A stretch of DNA of 64,000 bases, from NCBI GenBank assembly GCA_003254925.1, contig QANZ01012116.1, positions 187,060 to 251,059 of the forward strand, read 5' to 3'. The position numbers were made by a program, and so were the translations under genes. The notes beneath the pieces are model-generated. The model was not told the DNA's origin and ran no database searches. It was given only the letters and a program-made list of their open reading frames with translations. The number at the start of each line of letters is the position of its first letter. The stretch's first letter is position 1. This DNA is from Chamaecrista fasciculata. Taxonomy: Eukaryota > Streptophyta > Magnoliopsida > Fabales > Fabaceae. Shown piece after piece: positions 37,259 to 53,965 of this stretch.

Positions 37259-37336
37259 TGCTCTACACAATGGTATAACTTTCAGATTAAAAAAGTGTGT
37301 TTTTAGACTCTGAAAGTTATATCATTGTGTAGAGCA
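37259..37336. repeat. long near-perfect hairpin (27-bp arms, 24-base loop)
   Basis: The arms at 37259-37285 (TGCTCTACACAATGG and on) and 37310-37336 pair at 26 of 27 positions, separated by a 24-base AT-rich loop. No flanking duplication was found. The size matches a precursor-like foldback, but a MITE remnant is equally likely. Confidence 0.75.
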
Positions 37337-37555
37337 CAAAAAATAAAAATTTTGATATAAAATTTGTACAAAAAAAAATTCGGATAAATAAGTTATGACA
37401 CGGAAAGGAAAGGAAACTAATCAACTTTAGTTTTAAAAAAGGAAATTAATTGAAGGAAAAGAAAAAGGAGAAAAAAAAAGAAAGTAACGAAAGATGAAGC
37501 CCTAAACTTCCAAATACAAAGAAACGGTGGGGTTTGACATATATATATATATATA

Positions 37556-37733
37556 TCTTATATTATATGACTCCACCCCTTTCTGGTCGTCCACATTTTA
37601 AAACTATAGTACAAAATTAATAATAAGAGAAAAATTATTATTTGATCCCTTCTTTTTTACTGTGTTAACAATTTAGTCCCTCATTTATTTTACATACATA
37701 TTTGCGTGCCCGTTAGGGTAGGCAAACCTCTAG
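37556..37733 (+). mobile_element. Helitron-like short element, unit A
   Basis: Begins TCTTATATTATATG directly after A and ends in CTAG directly before T, as Helitrons do (5' TC, 3' CTRR, inserted between A and T). A small GC-rich hairpin-like phrase (GCGTGCCCGTTAGGGTAGGC) lies just before the 3' end. 178 bp, non-coding; about 90 percent similar by eye to the unit at 38011-38189. Confidence 0.6.
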
Positions 37734-38010
37734 TATTTTATATTATATGGCTTCACTCATTTTTGGTTGTCCTTAGTTTTTAACTTTAAGCTAAACTTTA
37801 ATTAACCGATCAAAAAAAATACATAAGTGTTCATATTATAATTATAAATTAAATAAAAAAGGTTGAGAACGTGGGTTGTGCTGCTCTCTCCTTTTCTTTC
37901 CCTATAATGTGGGAAATATCAAAGTTATTTTTTTAGGCCAAAATCTTACTTGGGTTCATAATGTTTACTATCAATTATATTTTGATTCCTAATACGGGCA
38001 CGCAAATATA
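37734..38010 (+). mobile_element. Helitron-like element, divergent middle unit
   Basis: Starts with TATTATATGGCTTCACTCATTT, a diverged form of the start of the flanking units, and ends with ACGGGCACGCAAATA, a diverged form of their 3' phrase. The middle differs from the flanking units and includes a segment near 37863 with no match to them. It looks like an older, partly replaced copy in the same tandem. Confidence 0.45.
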
Positions 38011-38189
38011 TCTTATATTATATGGCTCCACCCGTTTCTGGTCGTCCACATTTTAAAACTATAGTACAAAATTAATAATAAGAGGAAAATTATTATTTGA
38101 TCCATTTTTTTTTACTGAGTTAACGATTTAGTCCTTCATTTATTTTAGAGACATATTTGTGTGCTCGTTAGGGCACGCAAAGCCTCTAG
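38011..38189 (+). mobile_element. Helitron-like short element, unit B
   Basis: 179 bp with TC start (after A at 38010), CTAG end (before T at 38190) and the subterminal hairpin GTGCTCGTTAGGGCAC. It shares the same internal sequence as unit A, including TTTGATCC and GAGTTAACGATTTAGTC phrases that also occur in the element at 31465. It is followed at once by a (TA)n tract (38190-38216). Confidence 0.6.

Positions 38190-38217
<28 letters not shown>
38190..38217. repeat. (TA)n microsatellite
   Basis: About 13 TA units directly after the Helitron-like unit and 60 bases before the F-box fragment start. Similar tracts occur near 2037, 10463, 31433, 37539, 40217, 45181 and 53099. Confidence 0.9.
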
Positions 38218-38221
<4 letters not shown>

Positions 38222-38278
38222 TACAACGTTGGTCTTATACAGAACCAGAAAACAGAAGCACAAGCAAGAAGCACAAAG

Positions 38279-38755
38279 ATGACGGAAAAGAGTCTGAGAA
38301 CCGAGCAATGTTGTTATTGTTTTCCAGAAGATCTGGTAATCTCCATTTTTGAACGTCTTCCCGCAAAATCCATCTTGAGATTCCGTTGTGTTTCAAAAAC
38401 CTTTGGTTCGTTGATTCACAAGTCATCCTTCCTTTCTGCTCACCTCAAACACTCTCACAACAACCATCATCTTTCTGATCCAATTCACCCAAACAAACAC
38501 TTTCTCTACCATTTCACTTTATTAGATGGAGACTCCACTAGTCTGAGATTAATCGATTTATATGATGACTCAAACAAGTCTCTGTGCGCTGTTTATCCTA
38601 CAGATTCACGATCCTATTTAAGATATCCTCTAATTGGTTATTGTAATGGGGTTTTATGCTTATCGGCGGTTGATGGCAAGTCTTTTTGCTTATGGAACCC
38701 TATTCTTAACAAGTTTACACGGAGACTCTGTCTTCAAATGTTTACATCTGATTAA
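38279..38755 (+). pseudogene. truncated F-box gene fragment (158 aa)
   Basis: Encodes an N-terminal F-box (about residues 15-56: FPEDLVISIFERLPAKSILR, then FRCVSK) and the start of an F-box-associated region (GYCNGVLCL, then LWNPILNKF). F-box proteins of this type bind SKP1 in SCF ubiquitin ligases and are usually about 350-420 residues; here the frame stops after 158, just past the WNP motif. A Mutator-like element begins at 38764, nine bases after the stop. No continuation is recognisable beyond that element at 39946. It is most likely a truncated pseudogene; a short expressed F-box protein is possible. Confidence 0.8.
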
Positions 38756-38763
38756 AATTTTTA

Positions 38764-39936
38764 GAGTAAATTACAAAATAGGGTCACATGGTTTGGTCCT
38801 CTCTGTGCACGTGATAATCACGTGACACCCAAACCTAATTTGATCCCTAAAATAGCCCCAAAACGTGCGTTTTGATTCAAAACCTAGCCCCCTTTGTTTT
38901 CTCTCTCCAAACCATCGACATCTCCCTTTCTTCCATCTCTATTTTCAGTTTTCAAATTTCTTTCCTCCATCTCCGTCGTTGCCTCGCCTCCAACCTCCAC
39001 CGTGTTTGTTGCTGCCGTCAGTCCTTCTTCTCGCCATCGTCGTCTGCAGAGCTCGTCACCGCCGTCGTGCTCCTCTTTTCCTCCTCCATTTTCGCGGCTC
39101 TCTCATCTCGCTCGCTGCATTCTCTTCCTCTGTCGGTTTCGTTTTCAACTCCATTGTTCTTCTCCGGCGTCGTCGTCGTCGTCAGTGCTTCCCCTTGTCG
39201 TCGTCGTTCTTTCCTTCTCTTCCATTCTCTTTTAATCATCATCTTCATCTTTCCAAATTAATTTATTTTAATCTTCATCTAAATCTCCTGGGTATATTTG
39301 CATCTAGATCTAGACAAGTTTGGGAGTTTGTGTGTGCGTTTGTTCGAATTTGTGTTTGCGTTTGTTTTGGGTGAATTTCGTTGCTTCATCTTCATTTTTT
39401 TCGTTGCTTCATCTTCATTTTCTGTGTTTGTTCGAATTTCTGGGCAGATTTGCTATTTACTCTGACCCAAATCAGAAGATTTCTGCGATTTGCGATTTAC
39501 TTTGATCTCCTGCTGCGATTTGCTGCGATTTGAGGGTTGTGAGATTTGGGGGAGAAGATGATGATGAGAAGATGAAGATGAAGATGATGAAAGATGAAGG
39601 AATCTGGATGAAAATCATGAGAAGATGTGAGATTTGTGTGCTTTTTTCATGAGAAGATGAAGATGATGAAAGATGAAGACGATGAATGATGAAGATTAAA
39701 AAAATTTTTAGAGAGTTTAGGGATTAAAAAATAAATAGGGATTTATGTTAAATTAGGCAAATCAGGTTTGGGTGTCACGTGATAATCACGTGCACCGTTA
39801 GTTTTGACAGTCAAAATCACCTAGACCCCATCTTGCAAACGGAGTTAACCTCGGATCCCAATTTGAAACTTTTCAAACCACATGTACCCTATCTGAAACA
39901 GGGCCAAACCACATGACCCTATTTTGTAATTTACCC
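38764..39936. mobile_element. Mutator-like element with GC-rich internal sequence (possible Pack-MULE, 1173 bp)
   Basis: The ends are GAGTAAATTACAAAATAGGG and, reversed, GGGTAAATTACAAAATAGGG; the inverted repeat continues and both arms carry the 17-bp palindrome CACGTGATAATCACGTG (38808-38824 and 39776-39792). The 9-bp duplication AAATTTTTA is perfect (38755-38763 and 39937-39945), as in Mutator elements. The inside (about 38880-39250) is CT-rich and GC-richer than its surroundings, with long open frames in several phases and CGTCGTCGTC runs, followed by a GATGAAGA-rich part (39550-39700). There is no transposase. It may carry a captured gene leader; the source is unknown. Confidence 0.8.
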
Positions 39937-39945
39937 AAATTTTTA

Positions 39946-41820
39946 TTAATTTTTTATATTATTATAAAATTAATACTTCTAATTGGTAGTGCGTACATAA
40001 AATACTATATTCATAAAAGTGAATGTTAGCAAAATTTTAATACAAAAGTATATGATCTTTCCTCCATAAAAAAAAGGTTTATCTTTTCATCATATCTTAT
40101 TTTTTTATATTGAAATATAATATAAATAAAAATGTATTATTATTTTGTTATTTTTATACTTTATTAATATTTTTTAAAGTTAAAAATAATATCTATTTTC
40201 ACTTTTATACATCCATGATCCATATATATATATATATACTAATACTAATACTAATATACACTATTTTAGTGTTACATAGTGGAATATCTCATTTTCATTT
40301 TTTTTAAGGAAGATCTTATTTTCATCAAATAAAGAGTAAATTGACAATTTAAACTCCAAAAGATATTATATATCTCAATTTAGTCCCTCAAAGAGAAAAA
40401 AATATCAGAGTTAATTAGTCTCTCAAATATGTCCTTAGAATCAATTTACTTATAATTCATTATAATATTATCTTAATAAAAGATTAAATTTATTATAATT
40501 GTATTTTCAAAGATTAATCTTATAATTTTATCGATCTTACATAGATTTAATTGGTCCATCTAACATTTTTTTTAAGGATTAAATCATTAATTTACCTTTG
40601 AATAAACTAGCAATTTGGTTAATATAGGATCTAGTTATAGCCCCAGTTGTCTGGAGTGCATGTTTTAGTTCACAAATTTGCATAAATGGTGAAGTAATCT
40701 CATTATATTAATTTGGCTTCATCTACAATTTTTTTTTTTTGCCATTACAAGAAAAATAGAAAAACAGAAAAAGAGATCATCATCTAATTTTTGAAGAGTC
40801 AGATGTGAGAGAAGAAGTTAACGGAAAAATACCAGTAAGAGGATGGGGGTACAGAGACCCAACCAATGGGGCACATCCTCCGAGAAACTGTCTTCGCCAG
40901 TAACGCTGCGAGATAAGAAAATCTGCAAAAAGCAGAAAGAGTCACCAAATGGCAACCAATAACCAATAACATACCAGTGAACAATCTTTGTCATGCACGA
41001 ACATATTGACCCATCAAAATCTTCCATACACTCAAAGATGCAGAAAGTAGTGAGGTCTCCCATATACTTGAAAAGATAAGGAGTTTTGATTTCTTTAGAG
41101 GAAAGAAAAATAACTTCTAATACTAATAAAATACTAAGATCTTAGATCTAGGAAGGGAACAATTTTGAAGAATCAAAATTACCCTCTTCAAAAAGATGAA
41201 GAACTAATTTTCTTTACATGAGTGATGAATTGATGAGTCACAATCTAAAAATAGTTGTGTTCGGCGGTTGAGAGGGAGAGAGAGAGCAGTTCGATGAAAG
41301 AAGCGATAATCAAGTCTTCATCTACAATTGTTTACATGAATATAATGTCTTCTTTAATTTGTAGCATGGAGATATATTAGTATTAAGCTGTGGATTCGCT
41401 TAATGTTCATAAATAAATATTCTCCAATCATATGAAGGGAGAATCAAACTTATATTTGAACGAATTAGGAAAGGATTTGAGAGGATATTCATCAAGCCGG
41501 CTATTATGGGGAATAGGGATTTGAAAGATATGAAATCAACGACTAATATTCCCCTTAACTTCACAAGCAAGTTGCCACCTAAAGTAATATATTGCCAAAA
41601 TCAACAAATCCAATCCAAAAAATTATTATTATTAATTAGAATATTTTTTTTACTTCAATTAATGAGATTCCTCGAGATTTTATGAATTTCAAAACTTTTA
41701 ATTTTAATTTGTTCTAATCAAAACTTTTAATATTTAAGAAATTATTAAAAGAATGAGTCTTTGACTTTTATAATAATCTTTTGATGCTTAAACTACTTAA
41801 TAACTCGTTTCAAACTTAAA
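39946..41820. other. AT-rich intergenic DNA with foldback remnants, no supported gene
   Basis: A phrase of GAGTAAATTGACAATTTAAA and CTCAATTTAGTCCCTCA type (from 40333) looks like the end of another foldback, but no partner or duplication was found. The less AT-rich patch at 40800-41300 has short minus-strand frames (60-81 codons) without recognisable domains and ends in a GA-repeat (41271-41286). It may be a degenerate gene fragment. Confidence 0.35.
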
Positions 41821-41954
41821 GAAGTTTGACATTTTTCAAATTTAATTAATTAATTACCACTATTTTAGTCTTAGTCTCTTAGATAGTGGAATATCTTATT
41901 TTCATTTTGTTAAGGAAGTTTGACATTTTTCAAATTTAATTAATTAATTACCAC
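41821..41954. repeat. exact 40-bp direct repeat
   Basis: The sequence at 41821-41860 (GAAGTTTGACATTTTTCAAA, then 20 more bases ending in TACCAC) is repeated without a mismatch at 41915-41954. The 54 bases between them include GTGGAATATCTTATTTTCAT, which also occurs in similar form near 40280. This suggests a recent local duplication. Confidence 0.85.
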
Positions 41955-42032
41955 GTCAGTTTCATCATATATAATTTGGTCCATCCTCGCCTGCCTCTCT
42001 CTCAACATACATTCTGCAACTGCATTGTGAAG

Positions 42033-42314
42033 ATGTTTTCAATGAGGACTCAAGATGGCGTTCTTTTCAATGTTGATGATGAGGTAACGATGAAGATGGA
42101 GACTCTGAAATTGTAGTTTGAAGACGAGGATTGCAGCAACGAGCCTTGCACGATTTCTCTTCCCAATGTGAACAGCGATTTGCTCACTATGATAATCGAC
42201 TACATAAAGACGCACTTGGACTTCAAAGAAAAGGCCAAAAAGAATGAGAACAGAGTCTCTGGCCTCGGAAAATTGTTGGGGATTTCTCACGTTAATTTCG
42301 AGTCGCGTCTCTAG
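42033..42314 (+). pseudogene. SKP1-like pseudogene
   Basis: One frame from ATG 42033 to TAG 42312-42314 reads like the N-terminal POZ fold of SKP1: TQDGVLFNVDDEVTMKMETL (expected DGE-FEVDEAVA form), then CTISLPNVNSDLLTMIIDYI matching the family's PLPNV..KIL.KVIEY pattern. An in-frame TAG at 42114-42116 (codon 28) interrupts it. Downstream the match fades and the C-terminal helices that bind F-box proteins are missing or unrecognisable. The intact family protein is about 150-170 residues. It is a disabled partial copy; it lies 3.3 kb from the F-box fragment, probably by chance. Confidence 0.75.
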
Positions 42315-43200
42315 GATACTGTCCTGAAGAGATAATTAGAAATCGGCACTCTCACAGGATTAAACGAAATCTTCCTCTAGCAGAAAAAAGATTAAAGAGA
42401 GAGGCTGCTCATTATTTAAAAACTATGATATCAAGTTATAGATAATAGATATAGCCTAACATTTTTGTTTATTAATTGATTTTTTGATAAGATACTAATT
42501 GATTAAATATATTAATTACTTCGTAATCACAATTTATTTCCTTAATAAAAATTAGTCCCAATATTCATTTAAAAAAAAATTATAAAATATAAATTTATAT
42601 GATTTTTTTATAAAAGTATGAATGTTTTGTTTATTAATTTAATAAAAGTAAAATTTTAATATAACAAAAATAAAAAAATAAAAATACAGTTTTACAAAGA
42701 AATATAGAAATTTATATTTTATAATATTTTAAGGGTCTCTTTGGATTTACAAAAGGGAGGAGAGAGAGGAGATTGGAGCAATGTTGTCAAAATCGAATTG
42801 GACAAAGACTCGGACTAATGTTCGGTTCACGGTCTGATTGGTCGAATCGGTCGAACCATTGGTCGGACCGGATGATGCAATAAATAATTATTTTTAATAT
42901 ATTAAATATAAATCCTCTATAATGATACAAATAATTATTTATAATATAATTAATAATTTATTTTATTTTAAATATTAAAAGAACAAATGAAAAAGAAGGA
43001 TAAAAGATGAAAGAGGAACTTCACTTTTCCTTCTTATAATTTTTAATCAATCTTTTTTATTTTAAAAAAAATTTGGGTGAACCACCGATTTTTTTGGCGG
43101 TCTGGCGGTTGGACCCGGTTCGCCGGTTATTTCCGGTTCAATCCGGTCCAAATGCCAGTTTGGTTATTTTGGTCAAACTCACTCGCTCTTCTATTCGGTT
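42315..43200. repeat. repeat-derived DNA with GGTTCGGACCGG-type motifs
   Basis: From about 42730 there is an AAGGGTCTCTTTGGATTTAC phrase like a transposon end. From 42780 a segment of TCGGTCGAACC, GGTCGGACCGG and, near 43100-43160, CCGGTTCGCCGGTTATTTCC and CAATCCGGTCC suggests the two subterminal arrays of a hAT-like foldback. No target duplication could be recognised. The region before 42730 is plain AT-rich DNA. Confidence 0.4.
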
Positions 43201-44150
43201 AGCAATTAGGGTACCTGTGTTTTTGTTCCGTTAATTTGAAGGGAAAATGCTGACGTGGCGCAATCTTAGCCATCAATTTCCAATGTATCTTAACCGTCGA
43301 TTTCTATTGCATCTTAACCGTTGGTTTCTCTTGCATCTTAGTCGTTGGTTTTCACTCCAAGGTTAAAATCTCATTTTTGGTTCTCAAACTATGGGGTAAG
43401 TTTCATTTTGGTCATAAAAGCTATTTTTTGTTTCATTTTTGTCCTTAAACTTTCACATTTTTTCCGTTTTGATCTCTAAAATGTGATTTTATCAGAATTT
43501 TCACCATTATTCTTAGTGACAAATTAGAGATAAAAATTAACCACAAATTTATCTCCAATTTGTAATTAAGAATGAAAATTTCTCTTCCCCTCTTTTTTAA
43601 CTCACTTATTATTACGTATTTGAGTAGGGGTGAACAAAAACATAAAAAATACATCAAATAAATAAATGAGTTAAATAAAAAATATGATTTTTTTTTAAAA
43701 TGAAGTAACCAAAGTTTGGCTCGGCCAGGCCCGATGGCCTGCTCTTAGTCTAACCAGGTCGGGTCTCAAGTCCAGCCCGTGATTACTCCTATATTTGAGA
43801 GAGAAATGATTCATCTTAATTATTTAGGTTAGCAGCGTAGACCATATGAAATAACATTTTTGGGACGAAAAATGAAACAAATATGAAAGTTTGAGGACCA
43901 AAATGAAATAAAAAATAGTTTTAGGACCAAAGTGAAACTTATCCCATAGCTCGTGGACCAAAATTTGATTTTTCATTGACTCACGTGAGTGCCATGTCAT
44001 CATTTTTCGTTAAAATTGACAAAATAAAACAACAAGTACCCTAATTGCTAAACGGCGCACATCTCAGGTACCTAAAGTGCAATTTTTGAAACCACACAGC
44101 AGTGATGTGAAATTCAGCCTAACCACATCTACTTAATTTGTAATTTACCC
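43201..44150. mobile_element. foldback element(s) with long imperfect inverted repeats
   Basis: AGCAATTAGGGTACCTG near 43201 pairs with CAGGTACC and GGGTACTTG-type sequence near 44035-44075. Inside, 43361-43460 (CTCAAACTATGGGGTAAG, TTTCATTTTGGTC) pairs with 43860-43977. The right terminus is GTAATTTACCC, ending at 44150, a Mutator-like end; the left terminus is missing, perhaps lost to the repeat on its left. At least two foldbacks, one inside another, are likely. Non-coding. Confidence 0.5.
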
Positions 44151-44584
44151 ATAATTTAATTAGCCTTGGAAATATTTGGGCTTGCCTGTTCTGTGGGGAG
44201 ATCAAAGTGTCAAGCTCTTAGTTACTGTGGGTGACAACATCAACTTTAAGTTTATCTTCATGGATTTATATATAAATATTTGATAGTTCAGTTACTTCGT
44301 TAGTTCCCAGTACATCACTATGCGACTTCCTGATACCCAAGATCCTGTTAAAGTTTGAAAGAAGAAATCAAAGCATCTAAACCACCAAACCAATTAAGGA
44401 TTGATCATGCATATAACATTATAAGCCAAAATGTTTACTTACACAGTCCAACAATTTCCATTTAGCACACTGACGATTTTACATCTTTTAACTGAAAATT
44501 ACCACTACAGAGCTGTCGCTGGCCTTGTTTAAGATTGGTTTGAAAAGTACAATTGTATGAGAAAAAGGCCATGACATCAAATAA

Positions 44585-51359
<6,775 letters not shown>

Positions 51360-51373
51360 TTTCGGTTGTTTGC

Positions 51374-51385
51374 TCACAGCATCAT
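51374..51385 (-). promoter_or_regulatory. mini upstream ORF before Raf-like copy A
   Basis: ATGATGCTGTGA encodes Met-Met-Leu-stop and ends 14 bases before the chosen ATG. The equivalent position in copy B has ATGATGGTCTGA. It is within the leader if the last leader intron ends upstream (a possible acceptor TTCTCAG lies just before). Its effect is inferred. Confidence 0.4.
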
Positions 51386-52468
51386 TTGTAAAATTAAATG
51401 CTGAGAATTACTAAGATGCCACATTTGTGGGAATATAACTGCAAATTGTCTAGAATCAATGGATCTAACACTATAAACTCAATTTCCAAAACTCATTAAC
51501 ATGGCTACCGACACTGAAAGGTATAAATCTTTTAACGTAGTCAGAAAGAAGATTTAATGAATCTTCAGTTTAAGTCACCATGATTGAAACAAGAAGAGGC
51601 GTCTGCAATCTACAGAATTCTCAAGGCTTACGACTTTTCCCACATGCAAAGTACCTTCATCCTGTGAGCATGACAAAATTTAGGACAAAAGTCTAGCAGT
51701 TTAAAGCAGATGTGACAAAAAGACAGAAACATATCTTTACATGCACAGATACATAACCAAAATTCACCAGAGGAATTATACCCAACAACATTAATTGGAA
51801 TACTTATACCGTTGACATTATAGTTTATGGAACATGGGTTGTAGAAAAATCAAAAGCACTATATACCCACGTAAAATAGCTCAGTAATAAAATCTACGAA
51901 TCTGAACATTTGATTGTCTAATCATAAAATTGTTTCATGACAACATTTTAGATATGTATTAATTTTGAAGTTGAAAATCACGTTGTTGAAACATCAAAAT
52001 CTTAAATGGGAGTTGTCAACACCTAAGACAAAATATTGTGACCGGGTTGTTGTTTTTTAAATTCATGGAGGATTAGTTCATAAATCCACTTATAGTACCC
52101 ATAAGTATACAAGCTAAACAAAAGGAGATATGGATTTGTAAAACTGAAGAATTTGGAATTTGATATCTATTTGGTATCAACCACAAAATTTCTAAAAACC
52201 ATAGAAAAGCACAAGCAATGACCAAATGGAGGAACAGCTAAAACGGCAATTTGGGTCATCTCATATCCTACACAAAACCGATCAAAATATGATCATTTCC
52301 ACTCAAATCTCCTTCTAGCTCAAAATCTAAAAAGTTATGAACTGGATTTCAACTCAAACAGTCAAGTCAAGTCAACCATAAAGAAATCTAGAATGACAGA
52401 GGATATACAATCAGGGACACCAAAGCCAAATCAGGAAGAATATTAAACTCAATCAACCAATTACATAC

Positions 52469-52640
52469 CTAATTTCGAAGATTGGTTACAGTTTCAGGTG
52501 GATTCAAGAGGGTTTCAGTTATGAGAGGAAGCGCCATGAATGCCTAATTGAGAAACCCAAAAGAATCCAACTCTGCATTATTGTGCTCACATTTTTATTT
52601 TCCAATCTGAATCAGCTTTTTGCTTTACGAGGATGATAAA
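52469..52640 (-). promoter_or_regulatory. probable 5' leader exon and promoter edge of Raf-like copy A
   Basis: On the minus strand a less AT-rich segment with CTCTTGAATCCACCTGAAAC ends in a good donor, GAAATTAG|GTATGT, at 52469. A leader intron of roughly 1 kb would separate it from the coding exon. The transcription start is not fixed; an AAAATATAAT phrase near 52710 could be a TATA box. Confidence 0.45.
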
Positions 52641-53965
52641 ATGACGACTCTTTCTCTCACTTGTAAAACTGAAAGACTGAAACTGTGGATTGTGGAAAAT
52701 CCGATTATATTTTTATTTTAATGGTGTCGAATAAAATATCTGATTCTTTCAACGACGAGTCAAATGAAAAGTAAACTAAACAACAGTCATGTCCCTGAAT
52801 TAGCCCTTCCATTTTTTTATTCTTACTCAACTACCATGTTCGTTAATAGTTAAATAGTCAGTTACAACTCCAAAAAAAAAATGGGCAAGAAAAAAGGTAT
52901 ATTATTATTTATTTTAAAAAAAAGAACCAAATTTACAGAAATTTATCACATACAAATAAGTTCTTTTTTTTTTTGGACAACATTCAATTCAAATAAGTTA
53001 ATAAAGAAAATATTAAATGCCTAATCACTGAGAAACAACATAAAGAAACTTGAAAAAGTATAATATAATATCCTGAGATGTTTCTTTTTGTTGAGATTAT
53101 ATATATATATATAGAAGCATTTACTTCAGGAGAACTCGTAGTTCACTATGTAAATACTAAATATACTGATTCTCTTTGTGATAATTTGAAATATTTTGTT
53201 CTTTTTTTTTTGCAACAAATATTTTGTTCACATATATCAATTCATGACATCAATATCTGATTGGCCTTTGTGAGGAATGTTGAATCTGAAATCCTTCTCG
53301 TATATTCGTTTTACATTGTCAACTAAATCACACCTTGTAAATTCATCTCTGCATTCAAATGGGACACCGTTGTGTGTATCTGGACGAAATTGATCATTTA
53401 TTCCTTTTGCAGCTAAAACATGCATCATATTTTCCTAGACTGACATATAATTATGACATTTATAATTCTCCCAAATGCTTAAATCACACAACAGAAAATC
53501 AGTAATGGCCCAGACAATGAAGGAGAAAGCATTTACGTCTTATTGTCCAAGTCTCATAAAGTCGGACTCATTTTCCAGCAATAAATAGTTTTCCACAAAA
53601 AAAATACTTTCCAGATGAAAAGGAAAGATGATTTCCACCAAAAACAAATAATAGATTTAACCTTGTTTCCACCAATAATAGATAACTAATCTGTATGGAA
53701 AATCTAATGCTACAAATCCCACATTAAAAAGAGTTCACATGGAGAAAGAAAAATGGCTCTTTTGCACTTTAGTAGTCGTACATGTACAACAAAAAATTTG
53801 CTGAGTGGTATTAAATGAAAGAAAATAAATAAGAAAACCTACAGGATTCTCACCACCCCTGGTATCATATGCTTCCTTGGAGTATCATTCAATGAATAAA
53901 TTTGACAGTATCAATGCCCACATTGTATAAAAGAAGGAAAAACAGCATGGGTATCAGTTTTTGAA
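52641..53965. other. intergenic DNA between the tandem kinases
   Basis: Contains the promoter of copy A on the left and the 3' end of copy B on the right. AT-rich with poly-A tracts and a short TA tract (53099-53112). The minus frame at 53237-53428 (63 codons, balanced amino-acid composition, with NGVPFECRDEFTRCDL) is more protein-like than its surroundings but I recognise no family; it may be a gene fragment. Confidence 0.4.

Noticed and set aside
38865-39374. 169-codon frame and overlapping frames inside the Mutator-like element
   Set aside because: Several overlapping frames in C/T-rich DNA, strongly biased to Ser, Pro, Leu and Arg; treated as captured or low-complexity sequence, not a gene.
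40799-41063. Minus-strand frames of 61 and 81 codons with hydrophobic stretches
   Set aside because: Overlapping frames, no recognised family, no splice or leader context; left as possible degenerate fragment.
51375-51377. Start of Raf-like copy A at the codon aligned with copy B
   Set aside because: The codon is GTG; the first in-frame ATG is at 51359. Reported as a finding instead.
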